A stretch of DNA of 64,000 bases. It comes from Allobosea sp. UNC402CLCol (GTDB lineage Bacteria; Pseudomonadota; Alphaproteobacteria; Rhizobiales; Beijerinckiaceae). Shown one piece after another: positions 45,963 to 55,446 of this stretch; within the stretch, counting starts at the first letter, position 1; every line of letters begins with the position of its first letter. The notes under the pieces are model-generated. The model had not been told where the DNA came from. It did no database searches and saw nothing but the letters and a program-made list of their open reading frames with translations. Where the stretch lies: NCBI RefSeq assembly GCF_000745475.1, contig NZ_KN050692.1, positions 124,001-188,000 of the forward strand, given 5' to 3'. The translations under genes and the position numbers were made by a program.

Positions 45963-46376
45963 TCAGCCCTCCCCGCCCGGCTTCACGATTCGGCCCAACC
46001 TGTTGTCGGTGAACAGATAAAGCTCGCGGCCACCAGGCTCGGCATAGAGCACCTGCACCTCGCGCTGACCCTTGCCGCTCTCGCCGATCAGCACGTCGGT
46101 CGGGGCCTTGCCCTTGAGCTTGACCAGCTCGCATTCGGTGATGCCAGGCGCGATCTCCTTGGGCAGCGGCCGTGTCGAGGGGTCGAGCGAGACGCCGACG
46201 CTGCACTCGCCTTCCGGCGTCAGCACCGGCTCGCGCGTCGAGATGCCGGCGCTGCCGGTGGTCGTCGTCGTGGTGGTGACGCCACCTTTCGTCTCCGACT
46301 GGAAGGCGAAGCCGCCCATGTCGACCGAGCAGCCGCCGAGCGCCGCGGCGCAGAGGAACAGGACAGGCAGTCTCAC
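45963..46376 (-). CDS. Small lipoprotein of unknown function
   Basis: A 137-residue protein. The GTG start overlaps the holC stop as GTGA (46373-46376), so the two are translationally coupled. VRLPVLFLCAAALGGCSVD is a lipoprotein signal with the lipobox ALGGC. A run of seven threonines follows (around residues 34-40), then a conserved-looking domain with two cysteines (EGECSVG and ITECELVKLKG). It is probably envelope-anchored. The pairing with holC is structural, not an obvious functional link. No family is recognised. Confidence 0.75.
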   Translation of the reverse strand: MRLPVLFLCAAALGGCSVDMGGFAFQSETKGGVTTTTTTTGSAGISTREPVLTPEGECSVGVSLDPSTRPLPKEIAPGITECELVKLKGKAPTDVLIGESGKGQREVQVLYAEPGGRELYLFTDNRLGRIVKPGGEG

Positions 46377-46825
46377 GCTTTCTTCTCCCAGCGGCCGGCC
46401 TCGTCCTGCTGCCAGTAGCTGGCGGCATGTCCGGAAGCCCTCGCCTTCTTCCAATCCTCGCGAGCGGCACTGAGCGCCTCGGGATCGTCACCATCGAATA
46501 TCAGAACGACGCGCTCGTAGTCCTGCATTGCGTCCGGAATGCGAACGCCATCCGCGCAGATTCTCACCTGCGCGGCATTGGGGTTATGCGCCTGCGTCGT
46601 CACCACGATCGGGTTCTTGGCCGCGTCGGCTTCCATCGCCGTGACATGCGGCAGGAAGCTCTCATCGGCATAGGTCCAGAGATGGTCGTCGACGACGCTC
46701 ATCCGCTCCTGGCTGGAAACCTCCACCACGACCTTCTGACCACGCGCCAGCGCCCGGTCGAGGATGGTCGGCAGGACCTGCTCGAGCGGGCGCGACTGCA
46801 GATGGAAGAACAGGATCTCAGCCAT
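46373..46825 (-). CDS. holC: DNA polymerase III chi subunit
   Basis: A 150-residue accessory subunit that links the clamp loader to single-stranded DNA-binding protein. MAEILFFHLQSRPLEQVLPTIL at the N-terminus and the central SQERMSVVDDHLWTYADESFLPH are typical of HolC. It follows pepA by 49 nt, the standard pepA-holC order of alphaproteobacteria. The 3' end is coupled to the lipoprotein gene. Confidence 0.93.
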   Translation of the reverse strand: MAEILFFHLQSRPLEQVLPTILDRALARGQKVVVEVSSQERMSVVDDHLWTYADESFLPHVTAMEADAAKNPIVVTTQAHNPNAAQVRICADGVRIPDAMQDYERVVLIFDGDDPEALSAAREDWKKARASGHAASYWQQDEAGRWEKKA

Positions 46826-46874
46826 AAAAACCCCTGCGACCCAAAACTTTACCGATACTTCCTGAGAAAGCGAA

Positions 46875-48368
46875 TCACCCTTCGTAATGGTCCTTCACCA
46901 GCCGGTCGAGCAGGCGCACGCCCCAGCCCGGCCCCCAGGAGCGGTTGATCTCGCTGTCCTTGGCCGCCATGCCCGTGCCGGCGATGTCGAGATGAGCCCA
47001 GGGCGTGTCGTTGACGTGGCGCTGCAGGAACTGCGCTGCGGTGATCGAGCCGGCATAGCGGCCGGACGAGTTCTTCATGTCGGCGAATTTCGAATCGATC
47101 ATCTTGTCGTAGGCCTTGCCGAGCGGCATGCGCCAGACCGTCTCGCCCGTCGCGAGGCCGGCCGCCGTCAGGCGCTGCGCCAGCTCGTCGCTATTGGTGA
47201 AGAGGCCGGCATTCTCCTGCGCCAGCGCGACCAGGATCGCCCCCGTCAACGTCGCCAGGTTGATCATGAAGCGCGGCTTGAAACGATCCTGCGCGTACCA
47301 GAGCACATCGGCCAGGACGAGCCGGCCCTCGGCGTCGGTGTTGATGATCTCGATGGTCTGGCCTGAGAGCGAGGTCACGATGTCGCCCGGGCGCTGGGCA
47401 TTGCCGTCCGGCATGTTCTCGACGAGGCCGATCACGCCGATGGCGTTGACCTTGGCCTTGCGGGCCGCGAGCGCATGCATGAGACCGACGACGCAGGCCG
47501 CGCCCGCCATGTCGCCCTTCATGTCCTCCATGCTGGCGCCGGGCTTTAGCGAGATGCCGCCGGTGTCGAAGGTGACACCCTTGCCGATGAAGGCGACCGG
47601 CGGCTCGTCCTTGCCGGCGCCGTTCCAGCGCATGACGACGACGCGGCTCTCGCGGCGCGAGCCCTGACCGACGCCGAGCAGCGCCCGCATGCCGATCTTC
47701 TTCAGATCCTTCTCGTCGAGAATCTCGACCTCGACGCCGAGCTTTTCGAGCTTCTTCGCACGATCGGCGAACTCCTCCGGATAAAGGACGTTCGGCGGCT
47801 CGTTGACGAGATCGCGCGCCAGAACGACACCGGCAGCGATGGCATCCGCCGCTTTCAGGGCCTTCTTCGCGGCCGCGGGATCGGCCACCCGGAGCGTGAC
47901 CGCGATGGAGCCGGTCTCGTCCTTGTCCTTGCTCTTCGTCTTGTAGCGGTCGAAGACATAGCTCCGCAGCCTGAGGCCCAGCGCCAGATCGGCGGCCTGT
48001 TTCGCCTCCACCATGCCCTCCGGCAGAGCGAGGACGATCTCCGCGCTACGCCCGGCGGCAAGCCGGCCTGCGATCACTCCGCCGAGCTTCACGAAATCGA
48101 GTTCGCCGCGATCAGCGGCGGATCCGGTGCCGATCGCGATCAGCCGCTCATAGGCGGCGCCTTCGGGCGCAGGCAGCGTCAACCCGGCATAAGCCTTGCC
48201 CTTGAAGCGCTCGGCGGCGGCGGCACGCGTGAGCAAAGCCTGCGCGCCCGGCCCCGCAGCCTCCTGCGCCGCTCCCGAAAGGGTCAGCGCGTCGGAAACG
48301 AGGACGACGAGATCGTGCCCCTCGACCGTATCCGGGGCTTTGATCTCGAGCTTCAGGCGCTGCGACAT
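46875..48368 (-). CDS. pepA: Leucyl aminopeptidase (M17)
   Basis: A 497-residue cytosolic metalloaminopeptidase that removes N-terminal residues from peptides. The start MSQRLKLEIKAPD at 48368 was chosen over an upstream ATG at 48449 that would extend into the promoter region. The M17 metal and active-site motifs GKGVTFDTGGISLKPG and NTDAEGRLVLADVLWYA are intact. It is divergent from lptF with 157 nt between, the usual arrangement in this order. Confidence 0.96.
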   Translation of the reverse strand: MSQRLKLEIKAPDTVEGHDLVVLVSDALTLSGAAQEAAGPGAQALLTRAAAAERFKGKAYAGLTLPAPEGAAYERLIAIGTGSAADRGELDFVKLGGVIAGRLAAGRSAEIVLALPEGMVEAKQAADLALGLRLRSYVFDRYKTKSKDKDETGSIAVTLRVADPAAAKKALKAADAIAAGVVLARDLVNEPPNVLYPEEFADRAKKLEKLGVEVEILDEKDLKKIGMRALLGVGQGSRRESRVVVMRWNGAGKDEPPVAFIGKGVTFDTGGISLKPGASMEDMKGDMAGAACVVGLMHALAARKAKVNAIGVIGLVENMPDGNAQRPGDIVTSLSGQTIEIINTDAEGRLVLADVLWYAQDRFKPRFMINLATLTGAILVALAQENAGLFTNSDELAQRLTAAGLATGETVWRMPLGKAYDKMIDSKFADMKNSSGRYAGSITAAQFLQRHVNDTPWAHLDIAGTGMAAKDSEINRSWGPGWGVRLLDRLVKDHYEG

Positions 48369-48525
48369 GATCCGCTCACAATCTTGCGAAAATTGCTTGG
48401 AAGAGACAGTTGGAGGACACGGCGCCGACGATTCCCGTTTGCGCCGCAAATCCGCCTATACCATAGGGTGAGTTCGACGAACCACCTCGGGGCCCTTCGG
48501 TTCCCCGCCTGCCGGAAAGCAACGC

Positions 48526-49719
48526 GTGTTCCTGAACCGCCTCGACCGATACATCCTCAAGACCGCGGCGGGCGCGGCGATCGTGCTGCTGCTCGGCCTC
48601 ACCGGCGTGATCTGGGTAACGCAGGCGCTGCGCGAGGTCGACCTCATCACCGGCAAGGGCCAGACGGTCCTGATCTTCCTGACCGTGACCCTGCTCTCGC
48701 TGCCGGCGCTGGTCGCGGGCATCGCGCCGGTCGCGCTGTTCATGTCGACGCTCTACACGCTGAACAAGCTCAACGGCGATTCCGAGCTCATCGTCATGAA
48801 CGCGGCCGGCATCGCGCCGCACCGCGTCACGCGCCCCTTCCTGGTCCTGACCGTGGCGACGGCCGTCGTCGTCGCCTGGATGACGGTGTCGGTGATGCCG
48901 GCAAGCTTCCGGATGCTGCGCGACCTCATCACCCTGATCCGGGCCGATTTCGTCACCAACGTCGTCAAGGAAGGCCAGTTCGTCTCGCTCGATTCCGGTG
49001 TGACCTTCCACTACCGTGAAAAGGTGGGCGACTCGCTGGTCGGCATCTTCATGCAGGACCGGCGCGACCCGACGCAGCCCTCGATCTACCTCGCCGAGCG
49101 GGGACGCACCGTCGAGGCGGAGGGCCAGAGCTTCCTGATGCTGGAAAAAGGCACGATCCAGCGCGAGGCCAAGAACACCAACACGACCTCGATCATCTCC
49201 TTCGAGCGCTACGCCCTCAATCTCTCGGCGCTGACCGGCGATCCGACCGGCGGGGCCGGCGAAGGCGACGGCGACAAGGTGGTCTACAAGCCGCGCGAGC
49301 GCTCGACCTGGGAGCTGATCAACCAGAACCCGAACGAGGCCTATTACAAGATCCAGGAAGGCCGGTTCCGGGCCGAGCTGCATAACCGCCTCTCGGCGCC
49401 GCTCTACCCCTTCGCCTTCATGCTGATCGCCTTCGCAGCCATCGGCGAGGCGCGCACCACGCGCCAGGGCCGCGCTCTGGCGATCCAGGCGGCGATCATG
49501 ATCGTCGGCGCGACGCGCATCGCAGCCTATGCCGCCTGGACGGCGAGCGTGCGCTCGCCCGTCGCCGCCGCGATGCTCTATATCCTGCCTCTCCTCGCCA
49601 TCATCCTGGCGGTAACCCTCATCTATTACGGCGAGCGGCTGCGACCGGTCCTCGCCCGGATGACGGCCCCGCTGACATTGCCGCTGGTCAACCTGGCGGC
49701 CCGGTTCCGGCGCGCCTGA
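48526..49719 (+). CDS. lptF: LPS export ABC transporter permease LptF
   Basis: A 397-residue inner-membrane permease of the LptB2FG complex that extracts lipopolysaccharide for transport to the outer membrane. A GTG start at 48526 begins FLNRLDRYILKTAAGAAIVL. Three N-terminal spans, a periplasmic jellyroll (about 120-290) and three C-terminal spans are visible. LNGDSELIVMNAAGIAP is the coupling-helix region. It overlaps lptG by one base (TGATG). Confidence 0.95.
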   Translation: MFLNRLDRYILKTAAGAAIVLLLGLTGVIWVTQALREVDLITGKGQTVLIFLTVTLLSLPALVAGIAPVALFMSTLYTLNKLNGDSELIVMNAAGIAPHRVTRPFLVLTVATAVVVAWMTVSVMPASFRMLRDLITLIRADFVTNVVKEGQFVSLDSGVTFHYREKVGDSLVGIFMQDRRDPTQPSIYLAERGRTVEAEGQSFLMLEKGTIQREAKNTNTTSIISFERYALNLSALTGDPTGGAGEGDGDKVVYKPRERSTWELINQNPNEAYYKIQEGRFRAELHNRLSAPLYPFAFMLIAFAAIGEARTTRQGRALAIQAAIMIVGATRIAAYAAWTASVRSPVAAAMLYILPLLAIILAVTLIYYGERLRPVLARMTAPLTLPLVNLAARFRRA

Positions 49720-50813
49720 TGCTGCTCTTCACAACCCTCGGCCGTTATCTGACGCTGCGCTTCACCCGCGCGATCATCAGCGTGTTCGGCACCTTCTTTT
49801 TCCTGATCGGTACGCTCGACTTCGTCGAGCTGATGCGCCGGGCCGGCGACTCGCCGATCGCCACCACGCCGCGCATCATCATGCTGGCGCTCTATCGCGT
49901 TCCGAGCGTCGCCGAGCAGATCTTCCCCTTCGCGGCCTTGTTCGGCGGCATGTTCGCGCTGCTGACGCTGAGCCGGAAGCTCGAACTGGTCGTCGCCCGT
50001 TCGGTCGGTGTCTCGGCCTGGCAGTTCCTGCAGCCGGCGGCCGTGGTGGCGGGGGTGATCGGACTGATCTCGATCACGGTCTACAACCCGCTCGCCTCCG
50101 AGATGAAGCGCCGCGCCACCGCCCTCGAGACCCGGCTCTTCGTGCGCACGGGCGGACCGGCGGCCGCGAGCGTGCCGGAAATCTGGCTGCGGCAGAGCAG
50201 CGTCGACGGCCAGGCGATCATCCGTGCCGCCGGTGCCTTGCCGGACGAGGACGGGCTCTCGCAGGTCGCGATCTTCAACTTCAACCCGGACGGCTCCTTC
50301 AGGGACCGAATCGATGCCCGCCAGGCCATCCTGCGACCCGGGCACTGGCAGCTCTCCGATGCGCGCGTGATCTCCGCCTCGGAAGAGCCACAGAATTACA
50401 AGAACTACGATCTCGCGACGACGCTGGAGCCGGATCAGATGCGCCAAAGTTTCACACCGCCCGCGGCGGTCGGCTTCTGGTCCATGCCGACGGCCATCGA
50501 GCGGACGAAGCGCGCCGGCCTCGACACAACGCCTTATGAGCTGCGATATCAATCGCTTATGGCGCGCCCGCTGCTGCTGATCGCCATGGTGCTGGTGGCA
50601 GCATCCGTTTCTTTAAGATTTTTCCGCTTTGGTGGTGTCACGAAACTGGTGATCGCTGGCGTCGCGGCGGGGTTCGTGCTCTATGTGGCGACACAACTGT
50701 CGGAGGAACTCGGATCGTCGGGAATCGTCAATCCGGTCGTCGCGGCGTGGCTGCCCGCAGCATTGGGGACGATGCTGGGCGCTCTCGCCCTCCTCCATCA
50801 GGAAGACGGGTAA
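49719..50813 (+). CDS. lptG: LPS export ABC transporter permease LptG
   Basis: A 364-residue partner of LptF. It starts LLFTTLGRYLTLRFTRAIISVFGTFF with the same six-span layout around a periplasmic domain. LSRKLELVVARSVGVSAWQFLQP is the coupling region, and the C-terminal span GFVLYVATQLSEELG is characteristic. It is followed by lptD after 37 nt, so the three export genes likely form one operon. Confidence 0.95.
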   Translation: MLLFTTLGRYLTLRFTRAIISVFGTFFFLIGTLDFVELMRRAGDSPIATTPRIIMLALYRVPSVAEQIFPFAALFGGMFALLTLSRKLELVVARSVGVSAWQFLQPAAVVAGVIGLISITVYNPLASEMKRRATALETRLFVRTGGPAAASVPEIWLRQSSVDGQAIIRAAGALPDEDGLSQVAIFNFNPDGSFRDRIDARQAILRPGHWQLSDARVISASEEPQNYKNYDLATTLEPDQMRQSFTPPAAVGFWSMPTAIERTKRAGLDTTPYELRYQSLMARPLLLIAMVLVAASVSLRFFRFGGVTKLVIAGVAAGFVLYVATQLSEELGSSGIVNPVVAAWLPAALGTMLGALALLHQEDG

Positions 50814-50850
50814 ATCTTACTGTGCCTATGGTTAATTTTGCGTTTCACGG

Positions 50851-53415
50851 ATGGGTCAAGGCGTGACGAGCGTGGCACGATTTGCTGCGGCGACGGCGCT
50901 TGCCTCCAGCCTCGCCTTCCTGCTGGCCGGCCCGGGCTTCGCCCAGGGCAAGCCCTCGGCAGGCGGCAAGCCGGCGGCGGGAGCCGCAGCGCCTGCCAAG
51001 CCGCAGGACCGCATGGTCGTCGATGCGCGTGAACTCGTCTACGACAACGACAAGAAGACCGTCGCCGCCGTCGGCGACGTGCAGATCCTTTATCAGGGCC
51101 GCACGATCGAAGCCGACAAGGTCATCTACGACCAGGCGAACAAGCGCGTCACGGCGATCGGCAATGCGCGCATCACCGAATCGAACGGTAGCGTCATCAC
51201 CGGCGACCGCTTCAACCTGACCGACGATTTCCGTGACGGCTTCATCGATTCGCTCAGGGTGGTGAACCCCGACAAGACCCGCTTCTCGGCGCCCCGCGCC
51301 GAGCGGACGGACGGCGAGACCTTCGTCTTCGACAAGGGCATCTACACGGCCTGCGAGCCCTGCAAGGACAACCCGGAGCGGCCGCCGCTCTGGCAGGTCC
51401 GTGCGGCGCGCATCATCCACAAGAAGTCCGAGCAGACCATCTATTACGAGGATGCCCGCGTCGAATTCGCCGGCATCCCGATGGCCTATATCCCCTACAT
51501 GTCGGGGCCGGATTCGACGGTGAAGCGCAAGACCGGCTTCCTGGCGCCAAAATTCATCAATACCGGGGCTCTCGGCTTCGGCGTCGGGCTGCCCTATTTC
51601 CTCAATCTCGCGCCGAACTACGACCTCACGCTGACGCCGACCTTCCTCACGCGCCAGGGCGTGCTGGGACAGGTCGAGTGGCGCCACCGGCTGCTGAACG
51701 GCTCCTACACGATCCGCGCCTCCGGCATCTTCCAGCAGGACAAGGGAGCCTTCGTCGCCAGCCCGCTCGGTCCCGGCGACGACAGCTTCCGCGGCTCGGT
51801 CGAGACGACCGGCAAGTTCTACATCAACCCGCGCTGGACCGTCGGCTGGAACGCCGCCATGTCGACGGATCGCTGGTTCTACAAGAACTACCGCATCCTG
51901 AACGAGAGCTTCAGCAACACCACCTATCTGCAGGAATCGATCTCGACGGCCTATCTGAACGGCCAGAGCCCGACCGCCTGGTTCGACCTGCGCGGCTACT
52001 ATTTCCAGCCGCTCAACTATCAGGACTGGCAGAAGCAGCAGCCCGTGGTGCTGCCGGTGCTTGACTACGACAAGCGCATCCACAAGCCGTCCTTCCTGGG
52101 CGGCGAGCTGGAGTTCAACGTCAACGTCACCAGCCTGACCCGCGATACGGCCGCCTTCACCCAGCTGCCCGTACAGAAGAACTATCTGATCACCACACCG
52201 GGCTACTCGCTCTATGACGGGTGCGCGGTCTACGACAAGAACAACTGCCTCGTGCGCGGGCTGGCGGGCAACGTGTCCCGCGCGACCGCGCAGGTCTCGT
52301 GGCGGCGCAACATCATCGATCCGATCGGGCAGATCTGGACGCCCTATGCCTCGCTGCGGGCCGACGTCTTCGCGATCAACCCGGATACCAGCGGCATCAT
52401 CAATTCGCGCGTCTCGACGATCGCCGACAGCTCGGACGAGGTCTTCGGCCGGGTGATGCCGGCGATCGGACTGATGTACCGCTACCCCTTCGTCGCCAAG
52501 ACCGACTGGGGCACGCATATCATCGAGCCGGTCGCGCAGATCGTCGCTCGTCCGAACGAGACGAACAGCCTGCGGATCGCCAACGAGGATTCGCAGAGCC
52601 TCGTCTTCGACGCCAACAACCTGTTCGAATGGAACGGCAAGTTCTCCGGCTACGACCGCGTCGAGGGCGGCACACGCGCCAATGTCGGCGCGCTCTATAC
52701 CGGCCGCTTCGGCAAGGAAGCCTATGCCAACTTCCTGGTCGGCCAGTCGTTCCAGCTCGGCGGTCGCAATTCCTACGCGACCGGCGACCTGCTCAATACC
52801 GGCCTCGATTCCGGCCTCCAGACGGCGAGCTCCGACATCGTCGCCCGGGCGCAGGTCTCTCCGATGAAGGGCTTCTTCCTGACCGGTGCCACGCGCCTGA
52901 ACTCGACGACCTTCGAGGCGCAGCGCATCGATGCCGCGGCGACCTATTCGACCGGCGTCGTCACGGCCTCGGTCGGCTATGCCCGCTACGAGCCGCAGCC
53001 GGATCTCGGCATCCCTCGCCGCCGCGAAGGCCTTTCGCTGAACGGCTCCCTGCTCGTCACCCCGAACTGGCGCGTCAGGGCCGGCGTGCTGTTCGACCTC
53101 GACAAGTACAAATACGACCGCGAGCTCTGGCGGAACGCCTATGCCGCCGCCCTGGCGGCGTCGACGGCCATCCCGGCCTATCCGACGACCGGTCCGTTCC
53201 AGACCGCCTCGACCTCGCTCGGCATCAACTACACCGACGAGTGCACGGTCTTCGACGTCAGCTACTCGCAAAGCTATGCCGACCGGCAGGCCGGCGCGAC
53301 GAAGGATACGCGCACCGTCATGTTCCGGCTCGAGCTGCGGACTCTGGGCGAGATCAGCTATTCCCAGAACCTCGGCGGAACCTCGACCGGCGACGGCGTG
53401 GGCGGCTCGAACTAG
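50851..53415 (+). CDS. lptD: LPS-assembly protein LptD
   Basis: An 854-residue outer-membrane protein that delivers lipopolysaccharide to the cell surface with LptE. A signal peptide (FAAATALASSLAFLLAGPGFAQG) ends near residue 33. An OstA-type jellyroll lies at about 50-180 (ARELVYDNDKKTVAAVGDVQ), followed by a large barrel. Cysteines around residues 167-170 (YTACEPC) and 455-465 (DGCAVYDKNNC) could form the disulfides that LptD needs. surA, which often follows lptD, is missing here. Confidence 0.95.
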   Translation: MGQGVTSVARFAAATALASSLAFLLAGPGFAQGKPSAGGKPAAGAAAPAKPQDRMVVDARELVYDNDKKTVAAVGDVQILYQGRTIEADKVIYDQANKRVTAIGNARITESNGSVITGDRFNLTDDFRDGFIDSLRVVNPDKTRFSAPRAERTDGETFVFDKGIYTACEPCKDNPERPPLWQVRAARIIHKKSEQTIYYEDARVEFAGIPMAYIPYMSGPDSTVKRKTGFLAPKFINTGALGFGVGLPYFLNLAPNYDLTLTPTFLTRQGVLGQVEWRHRLLNGSYTIRASGIFQQDKGAFVASPLGPGDDSFRGSVETTGKFYINPRWTVGWNAAMSTDRWFYKNYRILNESFSNTTYLQESISTAYLNGQSPTAWFDLRGYYFQPLNYQDWQKQQPVVLPVLDYDKRIHKPSFLGGELEFNVNVTSLTRDTAAFTQLPVQKNYLITTPGYSLYDGCAVYDKNNCLVRGLAGNVSRATAQVSWRRNIIDPIGQIWTPYASLRADVFAINPDTSGIINSRVSTIADSSDEVFGRVMPAIGLMYRYPFVAKTDWGTHIIEPVAQIVARPNETNSLRIANEDSQSLVFDANNLFEWNGKFSGYDRVEGGTRANVGALYTGRFGKEAYANFLVGQSFQLGGRNSYATGDLLNTGLDSGLQTASSDIVARAQVSPMKGFFLTGATRLNSTTFEAQRIDAAATYSTGVVTASVGYARYEPQPDLGIPRRREGLSLNGSLLVTPNWRVRAGVLFDLDKYKYDRELWRNAYAAALAASTAIPAYPTTGPFQTASTSLGINYTDECTVFDVSYSQSYADRQAGATKDTRTVMFRLELRTLGEISYSQNLGGTSTGDGVGGSN

Positions 53416-53512
53416 AACGCGTGATCCCATCGATATCTGAGAGGCGGATGCACCGATCGGGTTGTTTCGACCTGATCGGATCCGGCTCAAGCAAAGCGAC
53501 GCGGGCTGTCCA

Positions 53513-54577
53513 ATGGCCCGCGCTTCCGCGACATCGGAGCGTCCCTTGCCGACCCTGCCGCTAGCTCTGACCCAGGGCGACCCCGCCGGCATCGGGCCGG
53601 AACTCAGCCTGCGTGCCTGGCAAGAACGCAAAGAGCGCGCGCTGCCGGCCTTCGCCTGCATCGCGAATGCGGAGCAGCTCGCGCGAATCGCCGAGCGGCT
53701 TGGATGGCCGATCCCGATCCGGGAATGCTCCTGGGAGGAGGCCCCCGCGGTTTTCCAAGAGGCGTTGCCGGTGATCCCGCTCGCACAGGCGGCCGATGTC
53801 CTGCCCGGCAGGCCCGATGCCGTTTCGGCTGCGGCCACGATTGCCTCGATCGACCGGGCCGTGGCGGCGGTCCGGGCCGGACAGGCTGGCGCAGTCGTAA
53901 CCAATCCAATCGCGAAATCAGTGCTTTACGCGGCCGGCTTCAAGCATCCCGGACATACGGAATATCTCGCTCATCTCGCGGCCGAGGGCGGGGTCGAGCC
54001 TCTGCCGGTGATGATGCTGTGGTGCGAGGAGCTCGCCGTCATCCCGGTCACGATCCATGTGCCGCTGCAACGGGTGCCGGAGCTGCTGACGACGAAGCTC
54101 ATCGTCGACACAGCCCGGATCGTCGCGGCGGGTCTGCGTCAACAATTCGGTATCGCCAGCCCCCGGCTCGCCCTCAGCGGATTGAACCCGCATGCCGGCG
54201 AGAACGGGACGATGGGACGCGAGGACGAGGACATCGTGAAGCCGGCCATCGCGCAGCTTCAGGCCGAGGGTATCGATGCGCGCGGGCCCTATCCAGCCGA
54301 TACGATGTTCCATGCGCGGGCGCGGGCGGGCTACGACGCGGCGCTGGCGATGTATCACGACCAGGCGCTGATCCCGATCAAGACCATCGCCTTCGACGAA
54401 GGCGTCAACGTCACGCTCGGCCTGCCCTTCATCCGGACCTCTCCCGATCACGGCACGGCCTTCGACATCGCCGGGCGTGGCATCGCGAGGCCTGACAGCC
54501 TCTGCGCCGCTCTGCGGCTTGCCGCGCGCATGGCCGGACGGCGGGACGCGGCCCATGAGGCGGCGGGCCAGCCATGA
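53513..54577 (+). CDS. pdxA: 4-hydroxythreonine-4-phosphate dehydrogenase
   Basis: A 354-residue NAD-dependent enzyme of pyridoxal 5'-phosphate synthesis. The start at 53513 leads into LPTLPLALTQGDPAGIGPEL, the N-terminal PdxA signature. KHPGHTEYLAHLA and the metal-binding MYHDQALIPIKTIAF are intact. It lies 97 nt after lptD and overlaps rsmA by 4 nt (ATGA, 54574-54577). Its neighbour relation with rsmA is widely conserved. Confidence 0.95.
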   Translation: MARASATSERPLPTLPLALTQGDPAGIGPELSLRAWQERKERALPAFACIANAEQLARIAERLGWPIPIRECSWEEAPAVFQEALPVIPLAQAADVLPGRPDAVSAAATIASIDRAVAAVRAGQAGAVVTNPIAKSVLYAAGFKHPGHTEYLAHLAAEGGVEPLPVMMLWCEELAVIPVTIHVPLQRVPELLTTKLIVDTARIVAAGLRQQFGIASPRLALSGLNPHAGENGTMGREDEDIVKPAIAQLQAEGIDARGPYPADTMFHARARAGYDAALAMYHDQALIPIKTIAFDEGVNVTLGLPFIRTSPDHGTAFDIAGRGIARPDSLCAALRLAARMAGRRDAAHEAAGQP

Positions 54578-55446
54578 GCCAGATCGACGATCTGCCGCCG
54601 CTGCGCGAGGTGGTGGAGCGCCACGGGCTGATGGCCCAGAAAGCGCTCGGCCAGAACTTCCTGTTCGATCTCAACCTGACGAGCCGGATCGCCCGCTCCG
54701 CCGGCCCGCTCGACGGCGAGACGATCGTCGAGATCGGCCCCGGCCCCGGTGGCCTGACCCGCGCCTTGCTCGCCAACGGGGCGGGCCGGGTCATCGCCAT
54801 CGAGCGCGACCGGCGCTGCCTGCCGGCGCTGGCCGAGATCGCGGCGCGCTATCCGGGGCGACTGGAGGTCGTCGATGGCGATGCGCTTGCCGTCGATCTC
54901 TCGTCGCATCTGAAGGGCGAACGCGCCCGCATCGTCGCAAACCTGCCCTATAATATCGGCACGCCGCTGCTGGTGGGTTGGCTCAGTCTCGAGCCCTGGC
55001 CGTCCTGGTGGAGCTCGCTCACGCTGATGTTCCAGCGCGAGGTCGCCGAGCGCATCGTCGCCTCGCCGGAAGAGCGGGCGGATTACGGCCGGCTCGCCGT
55101 GCTGGCGAACTGGCGCTGCCGGACGAAGATCCTGTTCGACGTGCCGCGCGACGCCTTCGTGCCGCCGCCGAAGATCACCTCCTCGGTGGTCCAGCTCCTG
55201 CCGCGCGAGGAGCCGGAGCCTTGCGACCGGCGCCTGCTGGAGCGGGTGACGCTGGCCGCGTTCGGCCAGCGTCGCAAGATGCTGCGGCAGAGCCTGAAGG
55301 CCGTGCTGCCGGACCCGGCGCCCATCCTCGCGGCGGCCGGCCTCGCCGAGACGGCGCGGGCGGAGGAAGTGCCGGTTTCCGGCTTCGTGCGACTCGCGAA
55401 CGCGCTCGCCGCAGAGCTTCAGGGCAGCTCCTCGGCCAGAAGCTGA
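54574..55446 (+). CDS. rsmA: 16S rRNA dimethyladenosine transferase
   Basis: A 290-residue SAM-dependent methyltransferase (KsgA) that dimethylates two adenines at the 3' end of 16S rRNA. QKALGQNFLFD, the SAM motif VEIGPGPGGLTRALL, and NLPYNIG (motif IV) are all present, with a C-terminal FVPPPKITSSVV. It is coupled to pdxA by the ATGA overlap. The last 28 nt overlap the end of convergent gmk. Confidence 0.96.
   Translation: MSQIDDLPPLREVVERHGLMAQKALGQNFLFDLNLTSRIARSAGPLDGETIVEIGPGPGGLTRALLANGAGRVIAIERDRRCLPALAEIAARYPGRLEVVDGDALAVDLSSHLKGERARIVANLPYNIGTPLLVGWLSLEPWPSWWSSLTLMFQREVAERIVASPEERADYGRLAVLANWRCRTKILFDVPRDAFVPPPKITSSVVQLLPREEPEPCDRRLLERVTLAAFGQRRKMLRQSLKAVLPDPAPILAAAGLAETARAEEVPVSGFVRLANALAAELQGSSSARS

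Noticed and set aside
50845..53904. A minus-strand open frame of 1019 codons opposite lptD and pdxA
   Set aside because: lptD and pdxA are unambiguous on the plus strand; this is a shadow frame.
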